A stretch of DNA of 64,000 nt from Aplidium turbinatum (GCA_918807975.1 OU964926.1:3348001-3412000), one strand, 5' to 3'; shown: positions 1 through 16,641, numbered from the stretch's first letter. Notes: generated from the sequence alone by a model not told the origin. A program made the numbers and translations.

Positions 1-1247
1 TTGTTTTTACAGACCGCGATTAACACAATCCTAAAGTTATGGTCGCAAGTTGAAATATGCTCAACTTTCCAAGCCTCTAGTTCCAACTGTGAAAGATGCC
101 CCTTTACTTTGTGAAATATCATCAAGACAAAAAAGAGGTTGTCCAGGCTACAGTAATGCCATCCAGTAGAGGTTGTGGGGACACTTGGCCACGTGCTTCT
201 CAAGACTGAGAAAAAAACATGTAACAATTTCGTGCTCGCTTTGCTCTCTCAGACGAATTGTATTAAAGTGCAACTGTACGATGACTTTTGCCGCACTTTA
301 TCTGAAACATGTTTCAAACTATATAATAAATACCAGCCTCGCCGTTACATTTTAAGGCTATGCTTATCTCAATAAAAATTATCAAAACCATGGTTTTCCA
401 CGCGCTTGTATTTTCGGCCGCATTGCTGCAATGGCGGATTGTATTGCGCAACATACCGAATTATGACGTCAGTTCGAGACAGACCTCGAAGCGACAATCG
501 CTTAATTACAAATCCTTTCGTTATTTTTTCGTTATTAGATGTCAAGCCTATCTCAGCTAGTTTGGTCTCCACTCAGTTCGCCTTGAACTGACGTCATATC
601 ACCAGATGGCGTTGACGAGTTTACCACTTCCAGGTAGCGTAACGGAAAAGCGCTAGAGAGCGTGGGAAAAAGGGCGGTTTCTTGGCTGTGCGCCTCAATT
701 GTAAGGAAGTGAGTTTTTCAACCGGTACCGGATGTCTTGGTAATAGATTCTAGCCAAGTTAGTTCGATTGTGCTATTGCACTTTAAGCCGGTTAGCCTAC
801 ATACGATATGAGTGCTATAAATCAGCAGCGGATTCACGATCTAACAATTCTGTGGTGTGGCACAATGAGAAAAATGGAATTTTCCGAAGTAAAAACACTC
901 AACAATAATGATGCTAACAATTCAATTTACGTCTTTCGGCGTTAATAGATATGTGAGACGAAGTGTGTCTTGTACAATATTGGGGAAGGTGGGCGCCTTG
1001 GACAGATTTTTAACATCTTACTGCTACGTGCATATCCTAAAAAACACAGGTAACTGTTTGTGCACATTGTGTTGCAAAAGAAGAAGCCTGGGAGCATAGT
1101 TTGTAGCTGTGGATGTAGGATGTGGTGGACTGTGGATGTAGCGCTGTATAAATGTTATTTTTATTATGCCCTGAGTAAAATGTTGTTAGAATAGAAGAAA
1201 CATTGGGTGGGATTAGGCTACACATCAAACCTAGAAAAAAGTTATCG
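1..1247. other. Tektin-1 intron 2, unassigned sequence
   Basis: This lies downstream of the exon 2 donor on the minus strand. I searched both strands for the next tektin block (EKRIGI-like) and found none. Short open frames here have no recognisable motif. Several copies of the genome's common AGGCCTA/TAGGCT word are present. Confidence 0.5.
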
Positions 1248-1261
1248 TTTAATCTTCTATA

Positions 1262-1552
1262 GCTAACTGCTCTAGGCTGCTGCTGAGCTGAGTCGGAGTC
1301 TGCCTCGCTTTCTGACCTAGTCTTGTTCTGAAACGATCCCTGTTCCATATCTAGAAAGCTAAAACCTCAATTGCTAAGGTAACATAGATCAGTAATCAGT
1401 AGATGTAACAGAAAATATATTTCGCACTGCGTTAGTGCATCGTCAGGTCAGATCAGAACTGACGATGCACTAACGTAGTGCGAAATCTATTTTCTGTTAC
1501 ATCTAGGCTACTGACTACTGATCCCTGTTACCTTAGCAATTGAGGTTTTAGC
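1262..1552. mobile_element. Fold-back retroposon-like insert with hammerhead-like cores
   Basis: The 291-bp insert is flanked by a perfect 14-bp direct repeat, TTTAATCTTCTATA, at 1248-1261 and 1553-1566, which looks like a target-site duplication. Its right two thirds (about 1358-1552) is a near-perfect inverted repeat. Each arm carries CTGACGA, a short GCACTA/TAGTGC-type stem and GAAAT, the order of conserved elements of a hammerhead ribozyme, one on each strand (core at 1459-1500 on plus; mirrored at about 1407-1446 on minus). In the plus copy CAGAA before the core can pair with TTCTG after it as stem I. One extra base (T) sits between CTGACGA and stem II, so this is hammerhead-like rather than canonical. 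Confidence 0.55.
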
Positions 1553-1974
1553 TTTAATCTTCTATACAAGAAAAGCCACAAGTGTCACTGAAGACAAACA
1601 AAATGCATTAGTAGGCCTAGATGAAAAATTATGTCGATTGTGTTGTAGGCTATAAGCAAGCCAAGAATAGGCCTACAGCCGAAGGCGACATAGCCAAACT
1701 GAAATGTTGAAAAAAAAAATTTCTCTCCGATCAATAAAAAAGCGTCGTTATAGACCTAGGCAAACTCTCGTTATAGCTAACAACAACATAGGTGAACTTT
1801 ACAGCAATAAATAATAGCCTAATTTAAAGCTCACGCAGTGTAATGAATTATGCAATGCATATGATAAATTAAGCCTACCATCACACGTTTTGCTCCAACG
1901 AAGAACACTAATAAAGGTTTCATAAATTAAAGTTGAAGACACTGAATTTATGAATAAATGAGATATAGCGATAC

Positions 1975-6117
<4,143 letters not shown>

Positions 6118-6156
6118 CTAAATTTTGGAAATTCCATTCAGCAACTTAAAAACATA

Positions 6157-7322
6157 CCGTCAACCAGGGCTACGGTACTTTGAACACTTTTTTCACGTAT
6201 TTGCTTGTATTTTCACGCCTTTTTATGCTAGAAAGCTCAGATTTAGCCAAAACTGGGGCTGTGTGTAAACGCTCAAGGAGGTGTAAGCAATTTTTAAAAA
6301 AGTAAAAATTTGGGGCTTTTTTTGCCAAATTTGTGGGTGTTCAAAGTTAGGGTTGGGGTATGCTATCTTTGAACACTCACTTATTATGCATATTTTAGGC
6401 CCTAATTGAGCAGTTTGTTCAATCTTATATGTCATGTAGCATTACTTTGAACAAGTTTTGCCATTTGAAAAAGTTTCATGATCAAATAACTTTTAAAAAA
6501 GTCAATAACAAGCCTCCTACACCCCCCCCCCCCCCCAGAAAAATTTCTCCAGGACGAATCTCGTAATATTGATGAATATTATACTGCCCTGGATCATGAA
6601 GCAAAACTTCACATAATGTAATCATAAAGCAATAATTACTACTTTTCTTGCAAGGTTTAATAAATCACAGAGCAAATGGTATTAAATTTAATCACGTGAA
6701 AAAGCAGTTGTATACAGCGATCGAAACACTGAAATGACAACAAACACAACAGTTCATGCCATGTGCATGAGAAACATGACGCAAACGAACAACCTCAATA
6801 CAGCCACATATTAGGGCTACTTTGAACATCGCTATATCACAGTGGTGTAGTCCAAAGAAAATGTTCGGGCTACTTTGAACACTGTTGAAAGTTAGGCAAC
6901 CTAAACTAAAACAGTGATGCAATCCAGAATTTTCGTAATTACAAGCGATATGCTCAACACAAATCCAGTTTTCAATATTATCCTCAACATGCTAATAAAA
7001 TTGAAACCTTTTTCTAAAAAAACTGGGTCAAAAGCTCTTTTACTTTCCAAGATCGGCATAAAAGTTTCCAGCCTACTTAAAGCTGTTATCTGGGGGCAAA
7101 AAATTCAAATTTCCAGAAAATATTTTCAAAGCAGTTTTTACTATCAACAATATTATTATTTTGCCACTTTCGGAAAGGACAATTAATAACGATCATTTGA
7201 TGAAGTTTTCTGCAAAATGCAATTTAAAGTGTTTCATTTACAGGCCTTAATACAAAGGGTAGTCGGATTTTTAAATTAGTGTTCAAAGTTAGACTACCGT
7301 TCAAAGTAGCCCTGGTTGACGG
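6157..7322. mobile_element. TA-target DNA transposon, non-autonomous, 1.17 kb
   Basis: The inverted ends are CCGTCAACCAGGGCTAC on the left and its mirror GTAGCCCTGGTTGACGG on the right. Each is followed inward by ACTTTGAAC-type sequence and flanked by TA (6155-6156 and 7323-7324). The phrase GGGCTACTTTGAACA recurs inside (about 6812 and 6867). A TA duplication suits the Tc1/mariner group, but no transposase was recognised, so the superfamily is inferred. The element begins 88 bp upstream of the tektin-1 start codon. Confidence 0.65.
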
Positions 7323-7324
7323 TA

Positions 7325-8265
7325 GCTTTCAAACTAAAAACAAAAAATATGAAAGTGCAAATGCAGTGTACATTTTGAGATTGCCAAAAATGTTCACAAT
7401 CACTATCTTTACACAGCAAGCAATTCAACAACCCTTTCTTGCTTTACCGGTACCATTCTAATCGTTTTTTTTTGTTTTTTCAAGGTATGTTTGTACAGTG
7501 ATTCCATTGAATTCCATTCTTAAGGTATTAATCATAAATCTCTGCTAAAAACAATCTCCTAACTTTCTATATTACTTCCACATGTCGGCTTTTAAAAATG
7601 GCTTACAAACCTAATCAATACGTGGATGACTTTAATTGTTTCAAGAAATTTACTGAGTGAATTATTTATGATTATTGCCAGAGAGAACAACACAATACCA
7701 TTGCATTCAAAGAAATCATATTTATAACTAGACAGAGTCCAAAGATCAACAGTTCTGTCAAGAGGGAAGAATTATGTCACCAAATCTATTAACCAATTGA
7801 TTCGAGAAAATGCACAGTGATAATGCATGACAACACACAAACTCAACATACAGCAGCCTTAAGTAAGCCAAAGAAAAGAACCGCATAAAACAACATCACA
7901 CCAATTTAAACAGTACATGATGCAATAAAATGTTATAGTACATGATTAGGGAACGGTGTTCCGAAAGTTATTGCAAACCACTGCTACTCCAATGAACCTA
8001 CAACATCAAACTAAGACAGGTCGTTTGCATCATTCTTTAACACCAACGTTTTGTATGACAAAAGTTTTATCTTCTTCATACTCCTAATGAATGGGTTTAT
8101 GTACAGTGGAATCTCTAGCAGACAAACTCTCCGGATATGAAAGGTATCTCGTACAAGGCTTAAGCATGTGTCAAAATGACTAGGTATCTGAGAAATCATT
8201 TCACTTACAAACCATGTTTGTACAAAACAAAAAACCACAAACATGCCAATGAATCTATCATTCAC
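7325..8265. other. Intergenic, no recognisable feature
   Basis: Nothing was recognised on either strand. The short open frames lack motifs or splice support. Confidence 0.4.
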
Positions 8266-8268
8266 TTA

Positions 8269-8537
8269 GGGAACGTTCAAATATTACGTAACGCTTTTTT
8301 CCCGAATTTTTGACCCCCCCCTCCCCCATGTAACGCCAACGTAACGCTTTTTTCAATCCCCCCCTTCCCCATGTAACGCTTTTTCACTACGAATTCAGCA
8401 CAAAAAACTACCATTCCGTACTCGAAAGCGTTACGTAACGTTTTGCTTGAACCCCCTCCCCCCCGATGTGACGCTAACGTAACGCTTTGCATAAACCCCT
8501 CCCCCTCAAAGGCGTTACGTAATATTTGAACGTTCCC
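8269..8537. mobile_element. PIF/Harbinger-like MITE
   Basis: A 269-bp element has 26-bp inverted ends starting GGGAACGTTCAAATATTACG and the mirror at the right, flanked by TTA at 8266-8268 and 8538-8540. GGG ends with a 3-bp TTA target fit the PIF/Harbinger group. The inside repeats GTAACGCTTTTT and C-rich blocks, so it can fold along most of its length. Confidence 0.7.
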
Positions 8538-8540
8538 TTA

Positions 8541-9079
8541 TAACCTATCCCACTAGTTATAGACTAGTCTATGTGAGTAATTGCAACCATTTTTTTTTCA
8601 AGGACCTCTGAAAATTGTATTTGTTAACATAAACAGTTACTATTTTTATATTAGAATAATAAATATTTTCATACTGTACTCTTAAGCATGTAAAAATTTG
8701 GTGGTACCGGTAGTGTTGTGTGTACTAAAGTTACAATTGCAAATTTTGTGATTGCTGTTTTATATCCAAAATGCGTCCAAACACCACTGTCATTCTGGTG
8801 GAATAATTCTGTGCGAACCACCTAATAAAATGGTCGGTAAAAATGCGATGACACCAGCAACATGCTGACCTTGATGAAAGCACTTTTTGTTGACATACCA
8901 GTGTTTATTTTTATGCCGCTTGAAAGTCAGAACACTATTTTTAATTTTTTTTTATACAAAGCAGAGTTTTTCTAAAAACGTAATTTTAAAACCAAAAAGC
9001 AAGTCACATACTGTAGTTAGTGTAAAAACATAAAACTTACACAAGTTGTGGTAACATTATAAATTGCTAAAATAAATTG
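8541..9079. other. Intergenic, no recognisable feature
   Basis: AT-rich sequence with no coding or repeat signal that I can name. Confidence 0.35.
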
Positions 9080-9352
9080 CTAAAAATAAATTGCTAAATT
9101 TGGTTTTGTCAAATTATTTTCAATTCCAAAATAGTTACAAATTTGTGGAGTAGAGGTAGTAGACGCAATTACCACGATGGTCGCAAATATGCACATCAAC
9201 CCTGCACAAAATCTGTGTTTTGGCAAGAACGTTAAATTCTGATTCTCGGTATAATTCATTGTTCCATTGATCATTGTTCTCCTGATTGTTACGTTTACTA
9301 AACAGGTACCTCGGGCCTGTAATGAAGCATCTAATAACTCTTGTGAGTCTTT
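9080..9352 (-). CDS. Possible terminal exon of an unrecognised membrane protein
   Basis: On minus, after TTTTTTTAAAG, an open frame of about 90 codons reads DSQELLDASLQARGTCLVNV... to a stop at 9080. It holds four N-glycosylation sequons (NVT, NGT, NYT, NLT) followed by a hydrophobic stretch (FCAGLMCIFATIVVIAS), suggesting a short extracellular part and a membrane segment. A second acceptor candidate (CATTACAG) lies about 31 bases into it. I could not find a partner exon upstream, and I do not recognise a family. It may be chance coding potential. Confidence 0.22.
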   Translation of the reverse strand, partial: KDSQELLDASLQARGTCLVNVTIRRTMINGTMNYTENQNLTFLPKHRFCAGLMCIFATIVVIASTTSTPQICNYFGIENNLTKPNLAIYF

Positions 9353-10235
9353 AAAAAAACATAAAAGATAGAATAAATTGTGAGATCCATGAAAAGAAAG
9401 TGCAAGTAGGAAGTAGACCATGCAAAAAATATTCAAACTGAGTATGAAATTACAAAAGTATCTTGAGTTCAAAATTTCAAACTATTTGCTATGATTTTAC
9501 AAAATACGGTCAAACTTTGAGGAACTTTCACTTAAATAAGACTAAAAGTAAATGTCACAGAGACACCTAATTTAGCATATTGATTCCATAAAAGATAACG
9601 TTTTGTTTAGGAATAAGAATTTTTAAAGTAGAAAGCTCAGAAATAATTTTATGCAAATATGAACTTGTTTTATCCAATAGGGGTCCATGTCAGCCAAACA
9701 AAAGAACTACCATAAATCTGCTTCTGTTACCACATTGAGCCTTCTAGGAAAGACACAGCCGACATAGCCATAAGAGCAACTAAAATCAAACATGATGTTG
9801 TCATGTTAGATCACAAAAAAGTTAAATATTTTTCAGCACAAAAACTTGTTGTCCCTAGTCCTAATGGTTTGTTTGCTGTGCAGCAGAAACAGGCATAAGC
9901 TACAGGCCTGATTGCATCAGAATCAAACCAATACCGGTAGTTGTACAATGCTTTATTTTGACAGTTACATTTATTCTGTTTGTTTTTGCTGTTGATACCA
10001 AATAAATTGACTTGACTACATGTTAGCTATCCATGCTGCATGTGAGGAATCTTAAAAATGCTTTTTTACCGTATGTTAAATCTGCACCCAAGTATTGCAA
10101 TAAAATATCTAATATACAGCTGAAAGCCTTTAACTTAAAAATAAAATGTGTATACAGCATTATCAAATACACCACTATATAAACCTTGAAAGTTGTGGGA
10201 AATAGTTCAAGCAATTGAAAGTCTTTCTAGGTTGC

Positions 10236-10480
10236 ATTCAGTTCAGTTCAGTTGTTTTTTTATTTCTGACCATCATATCAAAACAATACACGTCAACATA
10301 GCAAAGGTCGAGAAAAAGGTAGAAGCGACAAAACGCGAACGTTAAAAACGTGCTTGTGACCGAAGTAAGTTATTGAGTTGAAAAAAAATTTGGCACGGTC
10401 GCAACACCTTCAGAAAAATTTAAGATATACAAAGAAAATAAAAAAAAAAGAAAATGTTAAAAAAACAAAAACAAATAAAT
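10236..10480 (-). repeat. Possible retroposon 3' end with TTCAG tail
   Basis: TTCAGTTCAGTTCAG followed by T-rich sequence and an AAAACGTGC-containing body has the same layout as 31088-31270, where the tail is TTCAATTCAATTCAA. Pentamer tails of this kind mark the 3' ends of some LINE-dependent retroposons read from the minus strand. No promoter boxes were identified, so this is tentative. Confidence 0.3.
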
Positions 10481-11890
10481 TTAGGCTATAGCTTTATTAG
10501 CCCACATGGCTTTAGCTGATATATTTAAGATCAGTATGGACAGTTGCTATGAAGATCGGCCATGGTGCGTTATCAAGAGTGCTGATGGTCTTAAGGGGAA
10601 CACGTCTTGATGCGTTTAGCTCATAGCAAGAAGAGCAAGGCAGGCAAAGAAAACCCCACAAAGAAATCCTACCACGGGCAAAGCCATTTCAAGCGCAACG
10701 CACCATAGGCCTTGCACGACTCACAAAATAGATAGGCTATAACTTGACGACACTGAAAACAATGACAAAAACAAATAAAACAAACTAGCAAAAACAACAT
10801 CATCATCTTGCGGAAATTCAATTTTACCCAAGGAAGTTATGTCTTGCAGATATCAAGCGTGCTTTGATAAAAGTTGCGTTGATAAAGCGTTGATAAATTG
10901 CTATGTATTTTGCATTGGCCTTGTGATGTCTATTACATTCCTTACAATATCATTAAATTCAATACCTACCACACGAATACGATGAGCAATGAAACTTGAT
11001 ATTCAAAACACAGTCATGTTTCTTTTGTTTCGAGCCAGTTACCTTTAAAGTGCTCTTTAATCTTTAAATCTCATTAATTGCTGGGAGGAAAACCTGTGTC
11101 AATGCGTTTCCTAGCAACAGTTTCTTAACAACTTTAAAGGGAATGTACCAAAAATCGAAAAAGGGAAATGATGGAATATTTTTTACTGTTTACAATATCA
11201 GCATCTGTGCGAGTTGAGTGACCATGTTGCACACCAACAGTTAGGCCAAGGACACAATTACAAGTAGAATCTGGAAGAAATCTATTGAGAGCCAATGTAA
11301 ACATTTTTATATTAGTGAAAAGGGGCCCGTGTCTATAGCCTATTTTGCTTGCACTCAAAGTTTTAGTGAGTATTTCATGGCCCATTTGTCCTCGCATCAA
11401 AATGCATAATTTTTAAATTATCTTAGTTATTTTACTATGCTGCAATTTATTTTGTCAGCTTATTAGGTTACACCGTCTGGGTTTCCTCTCAATCTCATGA
11501 TTGCTTAATTTTAGGCTTCCACTTTCGAAAACAAAACAACGCTTCATCGCACTTCTTACAAAACCTTTAAGAGGGTAAACACTAGTAGCCTTTTGTAAAA
11601 TCTCCGAGATAAGAGGTAATTTTTTCCAAGACAAGAATTGTCTCTAAACTCTAAAATGGAATAAAGGTGGATGCAAATGCATTATAAAAACAGCGTAGGC
11701 CTACGCGGTGGTAGGCCTAGGTGCCTGCCTTTTTGGAAAGGTATTGGTTTCCAAAGTTATCCTGGGATAGTTTCAAAAGTAGGCCACCCCTCTGAACTCA
11801 GTCTCCGCTACAGAGCACATCCATAGCCTACGCCCTACAGTATGCAACCGAATCTGATTAAATTAGGCGAAGCGCTCGACTAAAGTTCAA
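10481..11890. other. Intergenic, no recognisable feature
   Basis: No exon with family similarity and no paired ends were found. The open frame at 11134-11400 (minus) has no motif. Confidence 0.35.
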
Positions 11891-11899
11891 GCGGCAGTG

Positions 11900-11990
11900 G
11901 TTCGGCTTTCGGAGTGTGCGCTTGAGCAACGCATTTCAGGACCGCTCTCCATTCAGCGGCATCTATGGTAGGCTAGAGGAAACAATTCCC
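11900..11990 (+). repeat. SINE family B fragment
   Basis: The core TGCGCTTGAGCAACGCATTT followed by CAGGACCGCTCTCCAT is the reverse complement of the core found at 38030-38075 and is related to 23340-23400. It is a dispersed repeat in three places in this window. The copy at 37945 also shows tRNA-like sequence. Confidence 0.5.
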
Positions 11991-12467
11991 CGGCAACAGC
12001 ACTTCAGCAACAATCGGAAAACTACACTCTGCCAATCAATCTCGGTAACCCTCATCAGTGGTTACAAGCCTTTACAAGTATGAAAAACTACAAGGAATAA
12101 CCTATCAAAGCTTTGCCAGTCCGAGGATAAAGATTCAACACCAACCAGCTGCGCTATGACTGAGATACAGAATTATAATTGGAAACAATTCTCCCTGATT
12201 ACTGTAAATATAGCCCATAGGCCTAGCTGCTTTTTTACAGAATGTCAAAAAGGCGCAAGGAAGTTTTCAGGGGGTAATATATTGTAGCCTACCCTTCCCT
12301 TGGTTACGCCATTGATGTCACATGCCTAAAAGGTGGATTCTATCCAATAATTGGTTCAAAAGTAATAATGAAAAATAATTCCTATGTCATCAAATATGAT
12401 TTTAAAGTTGACATTAATTTTAAATTAAAATTTTTAACTCCAATTTTAATAGAAATGTATCTTGATT

Positions 12468-12620
12468 AGGTGGCCGAGTGGTTAGCGCGTTGGGTTCGCA
12501 GTCAAGAGCCTGCATGTTCGACTCCAGCCACCCGCACTTGCTGTTGTTTCTCTGGGCAAGAAACTTTACAATAATTGCCTCCACCCAGTGATCGATTTCA
12601 AGTAATGGGTAGTACCAAAT
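12468..12620 (+). repeat. tRNA-derived SINE
   Basis: GGTGGCCGAGTGGTTAGCGC matches a class II tRNA 5' part with A box, GTTCGACTCC fits the B box, and GGTGGC can pair with GCCACC as an acceptor-like stem. The anticodon arm does not pair well and an unrelated tail follows (TGTTTCTCTGGGCAAG), so a SINE is more likely than a working tRNA gene. Confidence 0.55.
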
Positions 12621-12700
12621 TTAAGTCATAAGTAGAGTAGACAACCGGAAACAGACATTGCAGTCGGCTGCAGCGTGGGTCAGGTGTACGTCGGAAGGCG

Positions 12701-13207
12701 CAGTGATGTACGCGCATACAAAAAATATTGACGCCGTCAGCGTTAACGCAAACGTTCGAAAAACCATACGTTGTATGCGTCAACGCAGCTTGTAAAAAAA
12801 GTTGGCGGCGTCAGCGTCAGCGCATACACTAACGTAAACTAATTTTGTTTGTTAGGTGCCAAACATTCACACGGCATAAACCACTCGAAACAAACAAGTT
12901 TTATTTTGAATTTCCACGAAGAAACACAAGCATCTGAAAGTGTTCATCTGACATTTTTGCTGTGTTTTGGTTCTAATATGTCTTTCACCATTGAAAGCAT
13001 TCTTTCAACTACAGCGCTGGAAGGTATTGGCGTGTTGTAGCGAAAAAAAAATACATTAAAAAGTATGCGTTGACGCTATGCGCTAAAAAACCGCGAAAAC
13101 TTTACGGCGTAGCCTCAAGCGCAAACTATCCAAAAAAATGTGGCCGCAAGCGTTAGCGTACACAAAAAGTCTACGCCGCAAGTATGCGGCGTATACGTAC
13201 ATCTCTG
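12701..13207. mobile_element. hAT-type MITE, 507 bp
   Basis: The ends CAGTGATGTACGCGCATAC and (inverted) CAGAGATGTACGTATACGCC are flanked by an exact 8-bp duplication GGAAGGCG (12693-12700; 13208-13215). The inside is rich in GCG/CGC words (GTCAGCGTTAACGC, TTGACGCTATGCGC). No transposase coding was recognised. Confidence 0.8.
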
Positions 13208-13635
13208 GGAAGGCGTACACAGATGCATAGCGCTCAAGTCCGCTTTCCCGCAATGCAGGATAAAGATATGACAAACAAACAAACTGCATTTGATGGTGAT
13301 TGTAGTGATGATCAAAATCAATTATTAGGCCACAAAGTGGGCAGAAGCTTTCCAACAAGACAACACGCACCACATTTATACAAATGCTGTTAACAGACTT
13401 TTGACAAAAAACGTTTTTGCTAAATTGAACTAGATTTATTTTGTCACACTATAAAGTGTGCTGTTAGCGTAGGCCTATAGCCTAAGTTATATTCATATCG
13501 TTAATGTTTATATTGTCTCTGCTACTTTTTTTGACTTTTGCTACGTTGACGTGTGTGTTATTTTCGCTACTATGAACATAAAAAAAAACAACTAAACTAT
13601 ATTCGTAAGCCTTCCTTTAGGTGAATTTGCTAAAC

Positions 13636-14586
13636 CAGGGGTTTCCAAACTTTCTGTTCATCGGTACCCTTTGGTCAATTTATAGATTCGCTCGTGTACC
13701 CCCAAAATTTTCTCATACTTTTGGCTTTAGAAAGTTTATTAGATATTGCAATAAATTAACAGTAGAGCTGCATTAGAAGACTGCATACATGATATTTTGT
13801 ACCAATCAAAGCATACAAAGTTATTCATAACAATGTAATCCAAGGTTAAACAAACACTACAATCAATCAATCAAACGAACAATATATCGGCTGAATAAGC
13901 CCAGCAATCCTAGTTAATGTGATGGATGAGCCTGCTTTTTAGCAAAAAGCTCATTAATACGAGGTGAAACATTAGCAACAGCACAACGAAGATCATGTTC
14001 AGGTGTTTTGAGCTGTGATCTGTTTTTTGATTTGATTCCAAGTAGCACTGAAAATGTTGACTCACACAACCATGTTGATGGAAACAACAACAATGCATGA
14101 ATAGCAGGTTCCGCAATCTTTTTGTACGACTTGCACATCGTAAACCAAAAATCACTTAAATTTCTCTCAGAGTAGGCCTACACATCGCGTGCAAAACCAT
14201 CATGTTGGAGTTCAATCAGTTCCTCTTGCATCCCTGTCCCAGCCTGCAGTGTCTGAGCGTTCGTGGTGAAAGGATTGGAAAAGTTGCCAGAGCAAACATT
14301 TCCCCTCCACAACTGAAGTTTCGCCAGAAATGCTTTGACTTTAGCCATGAATTCACACACTGTTGGGTCTTTTCCTTGGAGACTCGTGTTTAGCATATTC
14401 TGAGCGTCAAAAATATCAACAAGGTAGGCAAGAATAAAAATAAAAAAATCATCCCTCAACGAAGTGACAAAATATTCACATTTCTTTGATTGTTTAAAAA
14501 ATCCCAGCAATTCCTAATGTACCCTTTGAAAAGTCAAAATGTACCCCTGGGGGTACATGTAGGCTACCCCAGTTTGGGAACCCCTG
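13636..14586 (-). mobile_element. hAT transposon, deletion derivative with transposase remnants
   Basis: The ends are CAGGGGTTTCCAAACTTTC and, inverted, CAGGGGTTCCCAAACTGG, with an exact 8-bp duplication TGCTAAAC (13628-13635; 14587-14594). Two minus-strand fragments belong to the ZBED5/FAM200/SCAND3-type hAT transposase. One is at about 14510-14190 (LAYLVDIF...LNTSLQGKD...VKAFLAKLQLW). The other is the C-terminal dimerisation region at about 14130-13917 (STWLCESTFSVLLGIKSKNR...PRINELFAKKQAHPSH). The frames are not continuous and most of the catalytic core is absent, so it is non-autonomous. Confidence 0.9.
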
Positions 14587-14785
14587 TGCTAAACGAAGAA
14601 AACTAAAATGCGTGTAAATACCTAAAGTATGATCCCCAAGTTGCTAGTGCAAATAGGCTACATGTAACTACCTCAAGTCACCAAGAAGTAAACACGATCA
14701 AAAAAGTTGAAAACCTCATTTTTAAGAGCAGAAGCAGAGCTAAACCTCTGCCTTCTGTACGTCGGCCAGGTCTTTTTATTCACCC

Positions 14786-14985
14786 ACTGGATGGCAGAGT
14801 GGTGAAAACGTCTGTGCAAGTTTAGAAAGGACGTTGGTTCGATACCGCTCCAGGGCACACGGATGGGCCCAGGCACAACATAGTATGCCACAATAATGGA
14901 ACCACCTGACTTGATGGCTGTAGTTATGTCTCTTCGATGCTTCGTGCGTGGGTTCGACTCCCTATGCTGAGTCATACAAAAGACT
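14786..14985 (+). repeat. Two tandem tRNA-like SINE modules
   Basis: Module one has GGATGGCAGAGTGGTGAAAA (A box) and TTGGTTCGATACCGCTCC (B box at about 14832). Module two (about 14890-14975) ends GTGGGTTCGACTCCC, another B box. A similar GTTCGACACCGCTC occurs near 3649 and, reversed, near 27005. Adjacent tRNA-like parts without anticodon-arm pairing suggest a composite SINE. Confidence 0.5.
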
Positions 14986-14989
14986 TTTC

Positions 14990-16400
14990 AAAAGTGCTAA
15001 TAAATCTTATTTTTCCAGGCACTCAGCAATGGAATGGATTCGGATTATAATGTACTCCTTTGCGTCCCTATACTACTGCATTGATGCTGTTTGATTTGTA
15101 CAGTGCTGAGGAGCAACGTATTTTGCGATGGATAGGCCTACAGGGCTATAGGCCTGCAAATACAAGCATTATATTATTAAAAGTAGCCTACTACAGGACG
15201 ACAGTCAGAGCAAGTTTTTTCTGAGTTGGCATCTGAGACACGCAAGACTTTAGTTTAGCACCATCTGCATTGGAAACCACACGGTTGTTCGTGGGATTCT
15301 GAGAAAAAGTAGCCTACATAACGATATGTTGTTATTAATGATGAAAAGTCTTGACCTTCAAACTTTAACTTCAAGATGAAGAATTGACTGATTGATGGAT
15401 ACGATGGATGGACGCGCACAATCCAGTCCATTCAGATTGACTTTTGTAAGGCAAAGTGGAACGAATCTATCATTCTGTTTTTCAGTATTCGTCATTTTAA
15501 AATGCCCAATAAAATCTGCACGTTTTAAATGGCATGGTATGTCTTGCTCCAAATGACGTCATACACTCTACTGTTGGCTGGTATTGAACTGGTAGTCCCG
15601 TGGTTGTTGCCACAAAGGGTTGTGGTTGGCAGATAAATCAACCAGCCAGGTCAATTTTCACTGTAGTCTGCATCGCAAGTAAAGAAAGGCTTGAAACTTA
15701 AACCATTGTTTGCATAACGGGCGTCATGTCTTTAAAACAAACGAGAAAATCTTAGATTTCTTTACTCAGGTACAACTTTTGTTAAATAGTCCATAGGCAT
15801 AGCAAAGTGTGAACTAAACAAATGAACCTGTAGATAGGCTAATTGTATTGTTTGTAGGCCATGGGTTATCAATTGCTAAGTTCACAGTGAGAAAGTTGCC
15901 CTATGTCTTTGGGTAGGCTACTCAAAGATATTTAACGTGTGATATCTTACAGATTTATCGCAGAAAACCTTTTGATGAAAATTGTAGGATAGTTTTGTTG
16001 AAGGCCTAGATTAGACGTTGTCGATCATATGATGATATAATTTAGAAAGCTCTTTATATATTTCTATGGTAGACTACTAACTTAACTGCACAAAATACAG
16101 CTAATCTGACTGAAACCTACTCAGTAGTAGGCCTTGCAGCTCATCTGGCTTCTTCAGAAACAACCAGATGTGACATGTGAGAGGAAAGCTGAGCTGACTT
16201 ATATTTCAATGAACAAACCTGTGCCTGCAGAAGAGTGAAGTAGAGTAAAATTGTTTGGTTTAGTAGCTAGATGACATAAACCCAATAGAATTTTGGGTTT
16301 GGCTAATTTCTAGACATGTGACTACTTAATGGATAATTGGTTTATCTTGTAGGCGCAAGTCGAGCTTATGATGAACCATATGGCGACCTTTATAGCCTAC
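14990..16400. other. Intergenic, no recognisable feature
   Basis: Nothing recognised apart from frequent TAGGCCTA words. The minus open frame at 15358-15552 is unsupported. Confidence 0.35.
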
Positions 16401-16406
16401 TAAGGC

Positions 16407-16641
16407 CATGACATGACAACGTGCGGCTTACAATTTGACTGAAGGCCGATCTGTTAGTAGCCAAAATCGCTAGCATAACTTGATAATTTGAGTATTAGTT
16501 AATAGATATAGTACGGTATATATTTTGTGTGATTTTTAGTTAATTTTTTGCTGTTGTTACCATTTAAAATTTTAAATAATTCACTAGATTTCGGCACTTG
16601 TTCTGAAAACCCAAACAGCGTCCAACAACTCTGGTAATTGG
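16407..16641 (+). repeat. Dispersed repeat family D1, copy 2
   Basis: Same orientation as copy 1 at 4920-5134, sharing GAAGGCCGATCTGTTAGTAG and the surrounding 200 bp with scattered substitutions. No coding content. Confidence 0.6.

Noticed and set aside
12468-12540. A nuclear tRNA gene
   Set aside because: A and B boxes are present, but the anticodon arm does not pair and a non-tRNA tail follows; the same holds for 3598, 14786, 29147 and the minus copies at 26918, 33070 and 34375.
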